Notes: a model not told the origin generated them from the sequence alone. Numbered from the stretch's first letter, positions 48,517 through 62,624 are shown. The stretch: DNA of 64,000 nt from Chanos chanos (GCF_902362185.1 NC_044506.1:23854451-23918450); one strand, 5' to 3'. Program-made: numbers and translations.

Positions 48517-49466
48517 GCCTTAAACACATTCCAGAGTGTGTGAATGATAAGAGGCCATGCTGGCCCTGTTGGGCTGTCGGGTGAACAGGCTTGTAGCTCA
48601 GCTCTGGCAGAGGAGTTTGTTAGCTGTATACCGCCATAAAAGACAATTACAGCTATAACCGTTTATGGGGTGCAAAGCGCTGCGAGGCGAAAAAGCGCAA
48701 CACAAGAGAGATATTTGGAGGTCCGACAGCTGAAGCCTGGGAATATGAAGTCATATGTGTATCTCTATGGTGCTCAGTTTGAGTGCAACTGATGTACAAT
48801 GTATCCACCTAACTGGTTCAGCACAGCATATGGGAAACCAGGGCTACAACAGTGCACAACATGCGCGTTAAACAAACTATTGCAAATCATTGGGACGATG
48901 ACCTGTTTTAAGCTTTTAACTTTTGTTTTTATTTATCTGCTTTTCCTACAAGAAGGACGAAATGGAACGTACATGTGAATTGCATACGTAGAGGCCAAGT
49001 AGACACAAGTACTCCAGTGTGGACGTTAGGCGACGCACTGGGGTCTCAGACTGACAGGACTTCAAAGGCGGCTCTGCCGAGTCTTTGGGCCATAAAGTGA
49101 AGGCTTTGCCACACTGTCTGGCATTCCGTGTTTAATGGCTTTATGGCAGTGCAGACGCAATTAGGACGTTCCAGAACCAGGCACCCATTTGAGCATTTTT
49201 TTCTCCTGTTCTGTTCTCTAGGATTGCATTACACGCGCACAAAAGGCGTGCGGAAATAATTCTGTTTTATTGGCCTCTCCGGCTGCAGAGAGCCCCACGG
49301 CCATCTTAAGCACCCTTTGTGTGGACGATGTATGCCTTCTGATATTTAAGAAACACAGAAAACATAGAAATGCTGAGAAAGTGCTTTATTACTATTATTG
49401 TAGAAAAATTCTTAGCATACAGTCCAAAGAAGTCTAATAATCAAACGTTTGTATTCCATGTATAAA

Positions 49467-49467
<1 letters not shown>

Positions 49468-49532
<65 letters not shown>

Positions 49533-49593
49533 ACGTGTGCGTGTGTATATGTGTGTGTGCCTTCCTGTCTGTATTTGTCTGTGTGTGTGCGGG

Positions 49594-49627
<34 letters not shown>
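49468..49627. repeat. (GT)n and (GA)n microsatellites
   Basis: A GT run of about 32 units at 49468-49531 and a GA run at about 49598-49627. Confidence 0.95.
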
Positions 49628-49631
<4 letters not shown>

Positions 49632-50205
49632 ACCCTGCTATTGCAGAGTGAACCCACTAGGTGTCAGCAACTGCCCGCTCCGTCGCCCGGTGTTCTGTCG
49701 ATTTGTCCTACCTTATCGAAATGTCCTACCGTAGCGTAGATTGATAGTCACATCTATTCATCTTTGCTACCCTGTCGGGAAATACCGCCGCAAGTACGTT
49801 GTGCTACCATAGAGGCCGAAAAGGTCGATTACTCTTTTTTTACCTTATCAGAAAATGGTTCTAAGCTGATTACATTATTGGTTTCATTAATTCATCCAAC
49901 AGCAATTTCGAAAATGCTGTCAAGTAAATTTTAATACTAGGCGTATCCTACTTACAATTTATCCACCACAAAAACTGTATGAATTTCAACAGTTTAGTTT
50001 ACATACTGACATATAAATTTGTAGTCTAGTTTGTCATCTAGTTTGGAAACTTTAAATACTAACCCTCTGACAAGTAACCTTCCGCCAAGTAGGTGCGCAT
50101 GTGCAGTAACCGTTGATCGGACCGCTTGATTGGTAGGACAAATCGACAGAACACCTTGTCATCTGCCACACAGTCCACTTAGAATATTTCAGTAACAAAC
50201 GAATG

Positions 50206-50206
50206 A

Positions 50207-50262
<56 letters not shown>
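50206..50262. repeat. (GATA)n microsatellite
   Basis: About 14 GATA units. Confidence 0.95.
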
Positions 50263-50263
<1 letters not shown>

Positions 50264-50394
50264 CTTCCACACATTCTCATGACATGTTATGTATGATTTA
50301 TTTTTGACCGCCAACTTTAGGCCCTTAGTTGTACAGAGCTCTGCAGCCAGTATATCAACAGTGAAAACGTCGAAGCCACGTTTTACTACCTCAG

Positions 50395-50485
50395 TTTTTA
50401 CTACTACAACAACAGCAACAACAACAACAAATCTTTACATAGCGCTTTTCTTGCATATCGCACTGCGAAGTGCTTCACCGTAAAT
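50395..50485 (+). repeat. Probable fragment of a dispersed fish repeat
   Basis: An ACAACA run followed by TTTACATAGCGCTTTTCTTG and GCGAAGTGCTTCACCGTAAA resembles the common fish repeat TTTATATAGCGCTTTTC...AAGCGCTTTACA. The family is not identified. Confidence 0.35.
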
Positions 50486-50934
50486 GTAATAAAAAAAATG
50501 ACCACTAACAAAACAACATACAGCAATGTATTTGTAAAGGATATAAGGACAAGGTCAAGGACGTAGGCCCACTCTAAATGTAGAGGCGGCTTGATCAGAC
50601 AGTGTTTTGTATTTGGTATTTGGTTAGCATTCTGCTACTACCAAGGCTACGACTACTACTTCTAATATCCATTATTATTATTATTATTATTATTATTAAT
50701 TTTGTTGTTGTTGCTGCTGTTGTTGATTTGTTGATTTGCTGTTAGTAGTTGTAGTAGTAGAAATAGGCCTACTAACACGTGTCATATCGCTACATGATTG
50801 GCTTTTGTCAATTCTGCCATTTAGTAGAGGTGATATATGATTTTTGTACCAGACCTTGCAGTTAAGTTTGTGATATATGCTATTTGCATAGGAAGGGATT
50901 TTTTTGGAATATTGGAGCCTGTCTCTCACCAAAC

Positions 50935-51100
50935 GTAAGCCTTTTGAAGTTGTTGCCGGGCTTGAGCGTGGTCCGAATGCAGGAGCGCTTATTAATTAAA
51001 AGAAGATTTTAAAAGACTGTGACCTCAAAGGGCGGGGCGATGTTCCTTCGGCAGTTATTTTTGTCTGCGTCGCAGGTAAAGGGAAAGTTTTCCTTTTTTC
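50935..51100. promoter_or_regulatory. Candidate conserved element in the hoxa9-hoxa5 spacer
   Basis: A GC-richer island with CTTATTAATTAAAAG, TGTGACCTCAAAGG (nuclear receptor-like) and AAGGGCGGGGCG (GC box). The call is by composition. Confidence 0.3.
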
Positions 51101-51534
51101 ATTTCTTTTCTCTTAGGAGCTTGTCCCCTCATGACCGTGGCATAAATACACACGACTATTGACGTTGGATGGACATTTGCATATTTTTTCCTGAGATGCT
51201 CAGAAATTTAATTGGGTGTTTTTGGATGGCCACTGTTATAACCAATGTTGTGCATTAGAAGTAATGCGTCATTGGGACGTAGGCCAAACTGGATATATTT
51301 CTTCTCCAAGAATAAATATGCATAGGTTATGGTACAGTATATTACTGGTTGGTTGCTGGACTAAGGAGTGTTCTTATGAGCAATATTATTATCAAAAGAC
51401 TGGGTTTCACAATAAGCAGGCATCAGCGTGGCATGTATGAATGCTATATAAACCAGCAGATATTTTTTTACGGCCAAGTTTAATTTTGGTGGAATATAAC
51501 ATTGTGGAAAATGTGTGTTCATCATCAATGAAAA

Positions 51535-51660
51535 CGAAAGAGAATTGTTGATTGGTTACAGCGCGCTCACGGTTTGATTAAGCGAGCCAGCTGGGCCTGC
51601 TCTGGTGAATACGGTTGGTGTGAACTCGATTTCTATTGGCGTCATATATCACCAAGCCTC
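51535..51660. promoter_or_regulatory. Candidate conserved element with PBX/HOX-type words
   Basis: GTTGATTGGTTAC, GTTTGATTAAGCG and TTTCTATTGGCGTCA occur within 110 bases. The first two resemble TGATTRAT-class PBX/HOX sites. Function is inferred. Confidence 0.3.
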
Positions 51661-52765
51661 GTAAAAACGACACTGAGGATTCTGGACCAACAAATCAACT
51701 GGAAGCGAGAAAAAGCATTCGTCTTATTATAATGATTTGTCTTTTCAGTAAAAACACTGAGCTAAGCCAGATGCAGGGTGGGAACTCTGGGATAGAGTGC
51801 AAATTCTGGGAACATTCTGGGATTCCCTTCATACCTTTTTAATGCTGCAGTATTATGTCATTTTTCTCCAAGCTCACATCTGGACACAGCGAAGCCTTGG
51901 AATCTTAACGATTCCAGACCAAGACAGCGCGAGGGCTGCAGACACAGCTACTATCAGGCACTGAGGCCTTTCGCATGTAACCGGATGTGCTACTGAATGG
52001 GAAATAAAGTACGCCGCCACTCACGTAGCCTATATTATTGTAGGCCGCTGAATATTACGGAATTGTTAAATGGCATGATGATTATAGTTGTATAGAGGCA
52101 AAGCATGGAAAGACATAAATGTGTAATTAATCAATCCCATTAATGAGTTCTTTGGCCGTAAATTAATAATACCGAGGATTTCCCCTGGCATCCGCTTGCC
52201 TCTCATTCTCTGAGCCTCTGTTTTTACTTCCATGAGAACATAATAGATCACTCCAGTACTACTAATCTCACTACCAACAGCAACAACGTTTACAACGTTA
52301 ATAAAATAGCGAACATTGATTTCTCGCGCACTACCCCCGTGTTTTTTTTAATCCACAACCCTGAAGATATGCGTTTCGCACACATCTCGTACACTGTACC
52401 ATCATATTTTAACAATTAACTCTTCATTTGTCGATCATGCATGAAAGTGTAGCAGACCCTATAAGAAAATCACAGACTATAATTAGCATGGTTAAACCGA
52501 CTGCAAGATCACATTTGAACGGACACAGTGGGAGGCTTAAATCAACGAACCATAGTGTCTTTAGCGCTCTCAGAACTCCAGGTACGTTGTGCACGAACGG
52601 CCATCATATTATTTTATACTCTGAAGGGAAACGAAGCATCTGCGATGATAATTTTAAGAGACGACTGGCAATCTGTCGGTAATCTATATGCTCTGTCCAA
52701 AATATGTTCTACACAACATGATGGAAAGAACAAATACTTCCTGAGATCCAAATCGTACACAGGGG

Positions 52766-52769
<4 letters not shown>

Positions 52770-52823
<54 letters not shown>
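52770..52823. repeat. (CT)n microsatellite
   Basis: A CT run with one TTTC interruption. Confidence 0.95.
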
Positions 52824-52824
<1 letters not shown>

Positions 52825-53258
52825 CGATCCTCACCATTGCTCCTTCTCTTCTCTACAACAAGAAATGTGAGTTGCTTGTGATATACAGTGTTTCAACCAT
52901 TTGAATGCATTTAAAGTATTTTTAAATACCGAGTCAATGATTTAAAAAAAGAAACTGCTGCAATTCTGAAATCAGGAAACACATTAAGTACTCAAACCCA
53001 GAAATGATTGCGAAATGTGACTAATTAATATGAAGAAATAAAGCAATCCAGTACAAAAAATAAATAAAAATAATACACAATTTTCATATATATGTAATAC
53101 GTACTTATGCACCATGTGAACGGCCCACATAACAACAACATTTATCTAATTTGTTTCTGTAAAGAAAAACAGTATCTAGCATACTGAAGATACGTAGGAT
53201 ATCCAATAATTCTGATCGGGCCACGAAAATTATTCAAGCCAGCAGTATTCGTTGTCTT

Positions 53259-53338
53259 CATTTTGAAACATGGATGGTGACTATGTGGAGGTTCGTATCA
53301 TTTTGAAATATGCATGGTGACTACGTAGAAGTTCGTAT
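53259..53338. repeat. Exact-length 40-base tandem duplication
   Basis: Two adjacent 40-base copies (53259-53298 and 53299-53338), both beginning CATTTTGAAA and ending GTTCGTAT, differ at about five positions. Confidence 0.9.
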
Positions 53339-54179
53339 CTTAAGGTGGTAACGGTGCACAGAGACAAAGAAATACTCACGGCATGAGTGTGGAACCTGAC
53401 TGTCGTGGATCCAGTATATATTATTTCTTTTCGTTGGCTGTGTGTAGACAATGGATATAACATGTGAACATTTGGGAGGTAGATACCTAGAGTGAATCTT
53501 CTTTTGACAGTATAACGCACTATTAATGACCTACAAGGGGAACACGTTCAGATATTCTGCCAGGTTGTAACTGATTATTGTTTCCTTTAAAAAAAAAAAT
53601 GTCTGATAAATCCCACAATCGATCAAAAACTCGGATGTGTTTGGACTGATTTGGTTCGGTTTCGGTATTGTTTTTGGCTGTGTGCGCGTGGGCCTGACAG
53701 AGGATGTGTAGTAATTAGCAAGTTTTTTCCGTAACTATAATTTTTTTTGTCTGCTTTGAGGACTATTTTGCGACGTTTTACTCTATGATTGTTCAGAGAG
53801 TGTTATAAAACATTTTGCCAAAAGTAACTCGAGTAAAAAAGTGTGGATGCGTTTCAGAGTCCTTTATGAAATGTTCATTCATTTACAGGACGAGAAACAC
53901 ACCAAACCATTAACACAGCCTGATCAGGAGTCTTTATTACTCTCAGATAACGTATTAACTCTAACATCTGCATTCCTGAGGTTCCCAGCACGAGGAATAA
54001 AGGTGATCAAACTCTTCCAACAAACAAGGGCTTCTCCTGAATGAATGTGAGCACAAATATAATTCGTTCTTTCTGAATACGGGAATTAATAGAACACTAG
54101 CCCTGCGTAAGAGTTTTGCAGCATAACCAGAGGGTCCACATATGCAGTTGCTTGGCTGAAGATCCATGTAAACTCAGCC

Positions 54180-54400
54180 AGGGTTGCTGCAAGATGGCGC
54201 TCATTCTGATTCTGATTGCTTTGGAAACACCTTCTGAGCGGACGCGCGAGGACACAAATCCGTTGTTGTCAGTGAAAATTTACAACTTTGCTGGAGAAGT
54301 TTACGAGGCGCCGCTGCTTGCCATTGGCCGCCCGTAGTCATGTGACATAAGCGAGCCTGAGTAGGCAATGGACTTATTTATATGTATGCTTTCCGTCTCC
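54180..54400 (+). promoter_or_regulatory. Promoter-like block where hoxa7/hoxa6 would lie
   Basis: A GC-rich block with a YY1-like CAAGATGGCGC (54190-54200), an inverted CCAAT box (ATTGG, 54323-54327) and GTCATGTGAC (54337-54346, USF/TFE type). This is the signature of a TATA-less promoter. It lies 3.2 kb upstream of hoxa5 and has no Hox exon behind it. It may be the surviving promoter of lost hoxa7 or hoxa6, or a distal promoter for hoxa5/hoxa3-type transcripts. Confidence 0.4.
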
Positions 54401-54419
54401 AGGATAGGGCTGCATTCTT

Positions 54420-54766
54420 CTGACTAATTTGTAATGTTCTGATATCCTCCGTTTTAGGAATTCAGTCTATTGTTGTGCTCCGCCTTATTGCTGACTTTTT
54501 ATTAGTTGTTGTTGTGTTTGTTTTGTTATATTTTTCCACGAAATGGTAATTTCGCTCAGATTGTCTCCTGCTGCATGAGGCAAACATGAATAACCGCCTA
54601 ACTGTCAGATGAGGACTCCCTGTCGACGAGACCGTTGGACATCCGATCAGATGGTGGGCTATCAGTGTTTAAGAGTGGAGGCTGCTCTGCCGTGTAGTGG
54701 GGATCCGGCTGCTTGTCGCCCTCGTGTTGTTCTGAGATTCCACTGGACTCGTGAACATTATGAAGG
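54420..54766 (+). ncRNA. Candidate noncoding first exon
   Basis: Downstream of the promoter-like block, GC-moderate sequence runs to a near-perfect donor, GAAGG|GTAAGT, at 54766/54767. No long coding frame lies before it. The 5' end is arbitrary because no start site can be seen. It would splice toward hoxa5 or anterior genes. Confidence 0.25.
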
Positions 54767-54858
54767 GTAAGTTTTTACTGCTCATGCCTTTACTTTATTC
54801 TGCAGGCGTAACCTATAAGATAAAGGACAGGCCACCCCTAACTGTAATTTTCCTTGGG

Positions 54859-54966
54859 ATATTATTCTTATTCTTATTCTTATTCTTATTCTTATTCTTG
54901 TTCTTATTCTTATTGTTATTATTGTTGTTGTTGTTGTTGTTAATGTTGTTGTTGCTGCTGCTGCTG
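54859..54966. repeat. (TTCTTA)n and (TTG)n microsatellites
   Basis: Hexanucleotide TTCTTA units run to about 54915, followed by TTG, then CTG triplets. Confidence 0.93.
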
Positions 54967-55275
54967 TCGCAATTCTTGTTATTATTGGTGTTAATATTAT
55001 TGATAGTGATATGTGCATGCCATCGGCACAGACATGATTATATCACCTGTGTCAGTATGGTTTATTTAGGGATCTGCGTGCGCGGCTATTTTACTTAGAA
55101 GTATGATCTCGAAGAGCGGTCATAATCATCTTAGAACTGTAATTTATCATGTTCCCATCTGAAGCTGATTCTTGTCCAAGTCTTTAGTTATTAATAATTT
55201 TTGAAACGAGCAAAACGGACACCACGATGTAGGGTGCTGACTGCAGGTAGTGAACGCTCGCAATGTACATTACCG

Positions 55276-55289
55276 CCACTCGGTGGCGA
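55276..55289 (+). promoter_or_regulatory. CTCF-like site between hoxa9 and hoxa5
   Basis: CCACTCGGTGGCGA matches the CTCF core except at positions 6 and 14. It is partly palindromic (CGCCACTCGGTGGCG). Mammalian HoxA has CTCF boundaries in the a5-a9 interval. Confidence 0.4.
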
Positions 55290-56205
55290 CCTAGCACGGT
55301 AGAGTCTTCATTTACTGGATGCTGGTGTGTTACTCTTTTTTCGTTCAGTTTATGTTAGTGTCGTTTGTATGCGCTTTTATAGTACCATGCGAGCCCGCTT
55401 CATAAATGCGTGCATACTGTGATCACTGCGTAACCTAACACTGTGGGTGTGAAGAGGCTGCAGCCAAAAATTGTAAGAATAACTAAATTTACTGTTTAAC
55501 TGATGTTTTAATTTGTTGTCTGATGCCCAGTTATAAAGCTAACGGTCAGTTCTGTGGTAGGACAAATATTGTATTTTTGTGGCATAAGATTGTTTGAATA
55601 TATGTTGACACTGTTTTGATTTGTTCTGTCTATAGGATACTAAGAGCTCAAGGGCTTCGTCGAGGTCAGATCAAACGGATAAAAACTCTAGGCCCCAAGC
55701 TTTTAAATGCGTTTGCGTTGACAATTTCTTTCACATGGTTCTCATTACTGGTTTGACTGTTTTTCAGTTTGTCCGTTTTCTTTCTGTTAATGCTTTTGAT
55801 TGTACTTCATAAAAAACATTATTTCTATGTATTTGATCCCTAATTACCATAATGGCTGTGGACTTCGAATATGTATTAGTTTTAGTTTCGACTGTCGGGA
55901 GAAATCTATCCTGCGAACTGATCCGTCAACTCACTTCTGCCTCGCTTTCAGTTCAAACACGCGACTATCTAGTTTCTTCCGGGCTATCAGACAGAAGCAA
56001 ACGCAAAAAACATAATACTTGGTATATGACGGGATCTTCATCTCACGCAACAGTCTCCTAACCCAGGCGTGCTACTAAAACTAGCCCAAGAGAGGAGGAC
56101 GCAAGCGCTAGCCCAGTCTAGCCCATTTCATGCGAAATATTCACAAAACTGTTACGTATCATTATTAGCGACAAATATCACACTACAGGTACTACCCGCC
56201 GTCTA

Positions 56206-56210
56206 CATTA

Positions 56211-56266
<56 letters not shown>
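56206..56266. repeat. (TTA)n microsatellite
   Basis: About 20 TTA units; AAC and other triplets follow. Confidence 0.95.
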
Positions 56267-56268
<2 letters not shown>

Positions 56269-56530
56269 ATTAACAACAACAACACAACAATCCTACTACT
56301 AGTACTACTACTAATGATAATAATAATAATGCCAACAGCATATTATAAACAAATAGAAAATATTGTAAACTAGCTCTAGTAACTGTAAGTAAGCTACGGT
56401 TGCAGCCATTAAACACACAAATTACTGCTATTACACATATTCACATATTCATAGTTATAAAGCACCGTGAGTTTCGGCAGGCGGGAGGCCATTTTTATTC
56501 TCATATTTTTTTATATTTTGTTTTCATATT

Positions 56531-56532
<2 letters not shown>

Positions 56533-56563
<31 letters not shown>
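56533..56563. repeat. (GT)n microsatellite
   Basis: About 15 GT units. Confidence 0.95.
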
Positions 56564-56568
<5 letters not shown>

Positions 56569-57319
56569 GCGACAGAGGCTACATTCATTTCTGTGAGGTG
56601 GTGTGAGAAAATGAAAGAGCCAAAGAACTGTTATTTTCTGTCTAACGTCTTTTTCTGGTTACCGAGGATCGTTATGCCCTACTACTCAGCAGGCTGATGC
56701 ACAATGAACGCCCTATCGCCGTCTTATTGAGTAATATTAATATGTGCATATGCGACCGAGAGCGCATTCCATTTCCTCTTTAATAGTTCTGTTCTCTTTT
56801 TCATTCCAAATATATTGTTTAACCGCTGTTTTAGGACATTATAGATTTACTCTTTACATTCTTTCCCATTCATCACGCATAATAAATAATTATGTGTGTT
56901 GGCACACGGCTGATGTTTTTTCCTTTTCACTCACGTGTATTTAATCTCTATTTAGTTAGCTAATTTCCATTTTGTTGACTGGACATTATCTTTCATTTGA
57001 CAAGTTTCGTTTCCATCAGGGGAAGAACGCGCACAGTGCCTCATACCGCGTTTTGCAGACATTGCGTGTTCCGCGCATTGTTTCAAAGGCGACACTATTT
57101 CTACCGCATAGCCGTTAACCTCCCGATGACCTCGCCATGCAGGCTCTTTGTGACGGGAAACACTTTTGACATTTACCAACTAAGCCAGAGGATGGCGCGC
57201 GACTACAATTCTAAACACAAACCAACCGCTGTTCGTTCCTTCCCACCAATGCTAATGCGCGCTCCCGTTTCCAAACAATCCCACCCAGATTTCCTGCTTG
57301 CGTCGGAGTTTACAGCTGG

Positions 57320-57568
57320 AGGTCACAGAACAGAATTTACGACTGGTCAACAAAAGCACGTGACTTCATGGCGTACCCCATATTTGGGCGCCTACGTAAG
57401 GCAGCAAGAAGTCTGTGTCTTACTCATTTCCATAATTCATCATAAATTGTACAAGGGCGCAATAGACGCGCAAAACCATCAAGACAGACAAATCAGGCAC
57501 AGACGTTACAGTTTGTTCAGTAAAAAAGTAATAATAACAAATAGTTACAAGACAGTTATTGTCAACTA
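57320..57568 (+). promoter_or_regulatory. hoxa5: hoxa5 proximal promoter and leader
   Basis: The block contains AAAAGCACGTGACTTCATGG, CCCCATATTTGGGCGCCTAC (a CArG-like CCATATTTGG) and TTCCATAATTCATCATAAATTG. It resembles the conserved vertebrate Hox5 upstream region as I recall it. An unbroken frame crosses it and its stop overlaps the hoxa5 ATG (TAATG), but it is taken as non-coding. Confidence 0.6.
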
Positions 57569-58963
<1,395 letters not shown>

Positions 58964-59010
<47 letters not shown>

Positions 59011-59870
59011 GGGGAGAGAAAGAGTAAGAGAGAGAGAGAATTTCACCTAAATATTGCACACTCTGTAGAAATACGTGTTGTAGACTTCTCTCATTGCCTT
59101 GAGCGCCACCAGAAACTTCACTTGGTCCTTATAGGGACAGTGCTCAAGCACCGACCTTAAAACCTTTAAAACAAACAAGCAAAAAACTTTTCCTTTCTAT
59201 TTCTTCCCGTGGTAATGCTAATGTGATTAGACCTGCACCCTGTAACTGCCTATGTAGATTTAGAAAAGCCACATGAAGGTGTTTGTATAATTTATTTCAT
59301 ATTCTTATCGAAACTAAAAGCTTAACGCGCCCGTAATATTCATTTGAGTTATCAGTAAAAACGTGATGACTTCGGCTCTTGAATGAAAAAAACGTAGACG
59401 AGTTTTGTGTGAATAAAACTAATTTATTCACTGTTATTTGTACATATGACTATTTATATTTTTTTTTCTTTTTTGTCAACTTCTACTTGAGTGTTTTCTT
59501 TTCGTTAGTCGACACCCGTTACCTGATAACGAATATTGCTAACGAAAGAACAAAGTCATACACTACTGTATTGTGTGTTGTAAAAATGTTGTTACACATT
59601 TGTATCCCGCCTTTGCACGAACAGTTATTTGTTTTTATATTTAATTCACCTGACGTAATGTCCGATCTGAGAGGGCAAGAGAGAGAGAGAGAGAGAGAGA
59701 GAGCTGTGTGAATTCGCGAGCCCTTCAGTGTGCGAATGTTTTCAGAACGGACCTAATGTTTGAAACATTTGCTTTAAAGTGATTTGACATTTTGTAAATG
59801 TTTTCAATGATACTGGAAATAGATGATATGATATGCCCATGATGTTAAAGTGACAACAATAAACTATTTA
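58964..59870 (+). other. hoxa5: hoxa5 3' UTR
   Basis: A GA run directly follows the stop (58962-59040). Poly(A) signals AATAAA lie at 59412-59417 and 59858-59863, and a second GA run at about 59681-59703. Confidence 0.6.
59858..59863 (+). terminator. hoxa5: Poly(A) signal for hoxa5
   Basis: AATAAA followed by a T- and GT-rich stretch, a good terminal signal. Confidence 0.55.
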
Positions 59871-60414
59871 TTGTAACTTTTATGTTGCTGTTATGAGACG
59901 TTTTTCTCGATCGACGTGTGGTGGACATGTCCTCTCACAAGGGGCGCAAACTGTTTAAAATTTCATTTTAATTCGAGATTGACGTATCTGTCTTAAATTC
60001 CAAGGGCGGTTGTTTAAAACCACAGTTGTTTTTCTTATTTGACTGGACAAAAACATAAATAAATACAGTTGTTTTTGCTAGTTCAAACAGACAGCTGCAC
60101 GATGCTCAAGCTGTTATTCTCCGTCGTATATCGAAATGTTAAACTCCGGCTTGACTTTTTTTTAACAGACTACACAAAATCAACAAGTGGCATTGGCAAG
60201 TTCTCCTCTTACTCACCCTGTGTGGGGTATACTCATCCCCTTTCACCATGTCTACGGGCTGTGTGTCCACGCCCTACTGCTGGCACTAAGTCTCCCCGAG
60301 GATTTAGTTGGAGTTTGGTGCCTAGAAACTTTATTAGACTTCGTGCCGTTCCAGCTCCTTTACACTGGTGCTTGGGATGAATAAGGGGTTTGGCCCGTGA
60401 ATGAGATCATAAAA

Positions 60415-60510
60415 TCATCCACTGCTCGCGGACAGATAGGCCAACTGGCCATAAACCAGTCACGTGGTACCATTAAAGTGAGTTTTATGGTTTTGGGGAG
60501 TTGACAATAT
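60415..60510. promoter_or_regulatory. Candidate conserved element between hoxa5 and hoxa4
   Basis: CAGTCACGTGGTACCATTAA followed by GTGAGTTTTATGGTTTTGG has an E-box and TTTATGG. It lies 55 bases before a candidate exon and could be its promoter or an enhancer. Confidence 0.35.
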
Positions 60511-60566
60511 ATCGCATATAACATCTAACCGCATTGACGCGCGGCTCCATTTGACTCTTTTCGCAG

Positions 60567-60664
60567 GCAGTATCAGTGTGTCTTTACTTCGCTAACACAC
60601 CAGGTTTGGCTGGAGATGGAACAAACGCGCCGGAGCTGCCCGAGGGCGCCAGAGTCTGCTTTTG
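60567..60664 (+). ncRNA. Candidate 98-base internal noncoding exon
   Basis: Bounded by CTCTTTTCGCAG| and TTTTG|GTAAGT, both close to consensus. It contains an ATG (MEQTRRSCPRAPESAF up to the donor) but no known domain. It may belong to a long anterior HoxA transcript (for example a 5' exon of hoxa3 or hoxa4), as known for HOXA3 in mammals. Confidence 0.35.
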
Positions 60665-62095
60665 GTAAGTTTTCGTCTCAGTTCCTCGCTGCTCTCGTGC
60701 ATGGACCAATGAGTACAGAAAAGGAGAGAAAAGGCGTAAACAAGCACAGATCTCAATATTTCATTCGTTAATGAGTAATTTCCACAGTAAGCGACATTGT
60801 GTCCGGCAGATGGGAGGCAGGGTGGGCTCTGTCATAGGCTGTAATTGCTTCCTTCCCACCGTAACTACGTTTTCGCTCTCTCCATCTGAACTGCGAAATA
60901 TAATTCATTTTCGACGCTGGTCTAATTATCTTTTGCAGTAGTTACACATGGTCAAGCGTTGGCCCAATTGTGTTTTGTTAATGCTGAATATTGTAATGGA
61001 GCCTCTTCCTCCAGTGACTTCAGTGCCGCAGAAAGACTAGGGTCAGTGTGTCTCTGTTTTTATAATGCAGTCATGGTTGTTTATGTGGATACTAGGCAGT
61101 TATAGTTTTGCTGCCATATACGAAGTACATATATGAAGTACTTGGATTTAGTCATCCATTGTCTCGGCATTGTACTGACTGTGAGTGATGTAAAGGGCCA
61201 AAGTTTGTCCCTTATGGAGGCCTTATTTGCTTCAGCAGAGTCATCAAGTGAGTTCACTATTTATAAACACGGATCTTCAAATTGGAATTTTATAAGTTGT
61301 ATAAATTTTCTTTAGCTCTCAGACTTGGTCTTTTCACATAGAAAGAGAAGGGGGGGGGGCAGAGGGAGGGCTTTATTAGTTAAATAAAATAAAAAAATTT
61401 TTATCTTCGTTAATAACAATATTGCATTGGAAAGTGGAAACGAGTACAAAATTCTCTTATTGACAATTTTGTGATCACCTAACAATAATCGCGCCATCAC
61501 GCAATATTCCGCTTTTCTTTCGTGTTTCAGCATTTACTTGGACGTGTGGCGTCACGTGCATATCTAGTGAACCATGAGAGGCTTGATTTTGTATACTGCT
61601 TTTTATTCAAGATCCACTGATGAAGAATTCGTGGGTATTTTATAACAGCTTGTTGTCAACCGCGGATCGGTTCTATCTCACTGCGACCAAGGATATTTAT
61701 ATGATGTTACTGTAAGGGTCTATACGTGAATCTGAGGTAATCTAGGTCTACGTATTCTCGAAGAAACGTGAACAAATCTCTCTCATGTTAAGACTAGAAA
61801 TGTCACAGTTTCAGTCGGGTCTTTCGACTGTTTCGAAATGTTGTGATGTTAATATGTTGTGACCGCGTTTGAATCATTGGTGAGTGCACAAATTTGACGG
61901 ATTGTAATTTCTGAAACCACATGAGACATACGCCAAGTAATATTAAATCTCATTGAGTTTGCCTCGTTACACAATAGGAAACTAAAACACTAAAAGACCA
62001 TCAAGCCCAAATTCTTGCACAGAACGGTGTAAGAAAACACGTTTATTGTGTCTATACATTCAGACTGAAGAGGATGAGCGAGAGAGGAATATATA

Positions 62096-62128
<33 letters not shown>

Positions 62129-62163
62129 ACAGAGAGGGAGGGAGAGAAAGAGAGAGAGAGAGA
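62096..62163. repeat. (TG)n and (GA)n microsatellites
   Basis: A TG run to 62126 followed by an interrupted GA run. Confidence 0.95.
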
Positions 62164-62624
62164 TGTGAAGCTGAAGCCCAGTAATTCGTTTCGAGAGAGT
62201 TAAACGTCTCCGTTCCCGGTTCACTGAGAGGTCACCGGCAGCAGTAAGATGGATATGCACAGCCGCGAACCACCAGCAGAGCTCGCTTTTGGCCAAGTTC
62301 ACTGTCACCCGAACCGCGCACCCCTGCGGCTTGCAGAAAAAAATGTAATTAGGCAAAAAAGATGGTACCTCCACACACAGCAATCACAATTTCACATAGA
62401 CCTAGATCACCTGAATACTGACATCTACGTTCGAATATTTTCAAAGTTTGTTTGGACGAGGTTTTGGCCTAGAAAAAATGACCCTTTGAAAAACATAAAA
62501 TTCTAATACAAATATCAGTACTAATGCTAATAACAACAGTCATAGCAATAAGAACAACAGCAGCAAGAACAACTGTAGCAACAACTAATAGTAATGACAA
62601 AAATAACAACGACAACAACATCAG

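Noticed and set aside
59236-59244. ACCCTGTA, resembling the start of mir-10, in the hoxa5-hoxa4 interval
   Set aside because: The rest of the mature sequence and the hairpin partner are absent.
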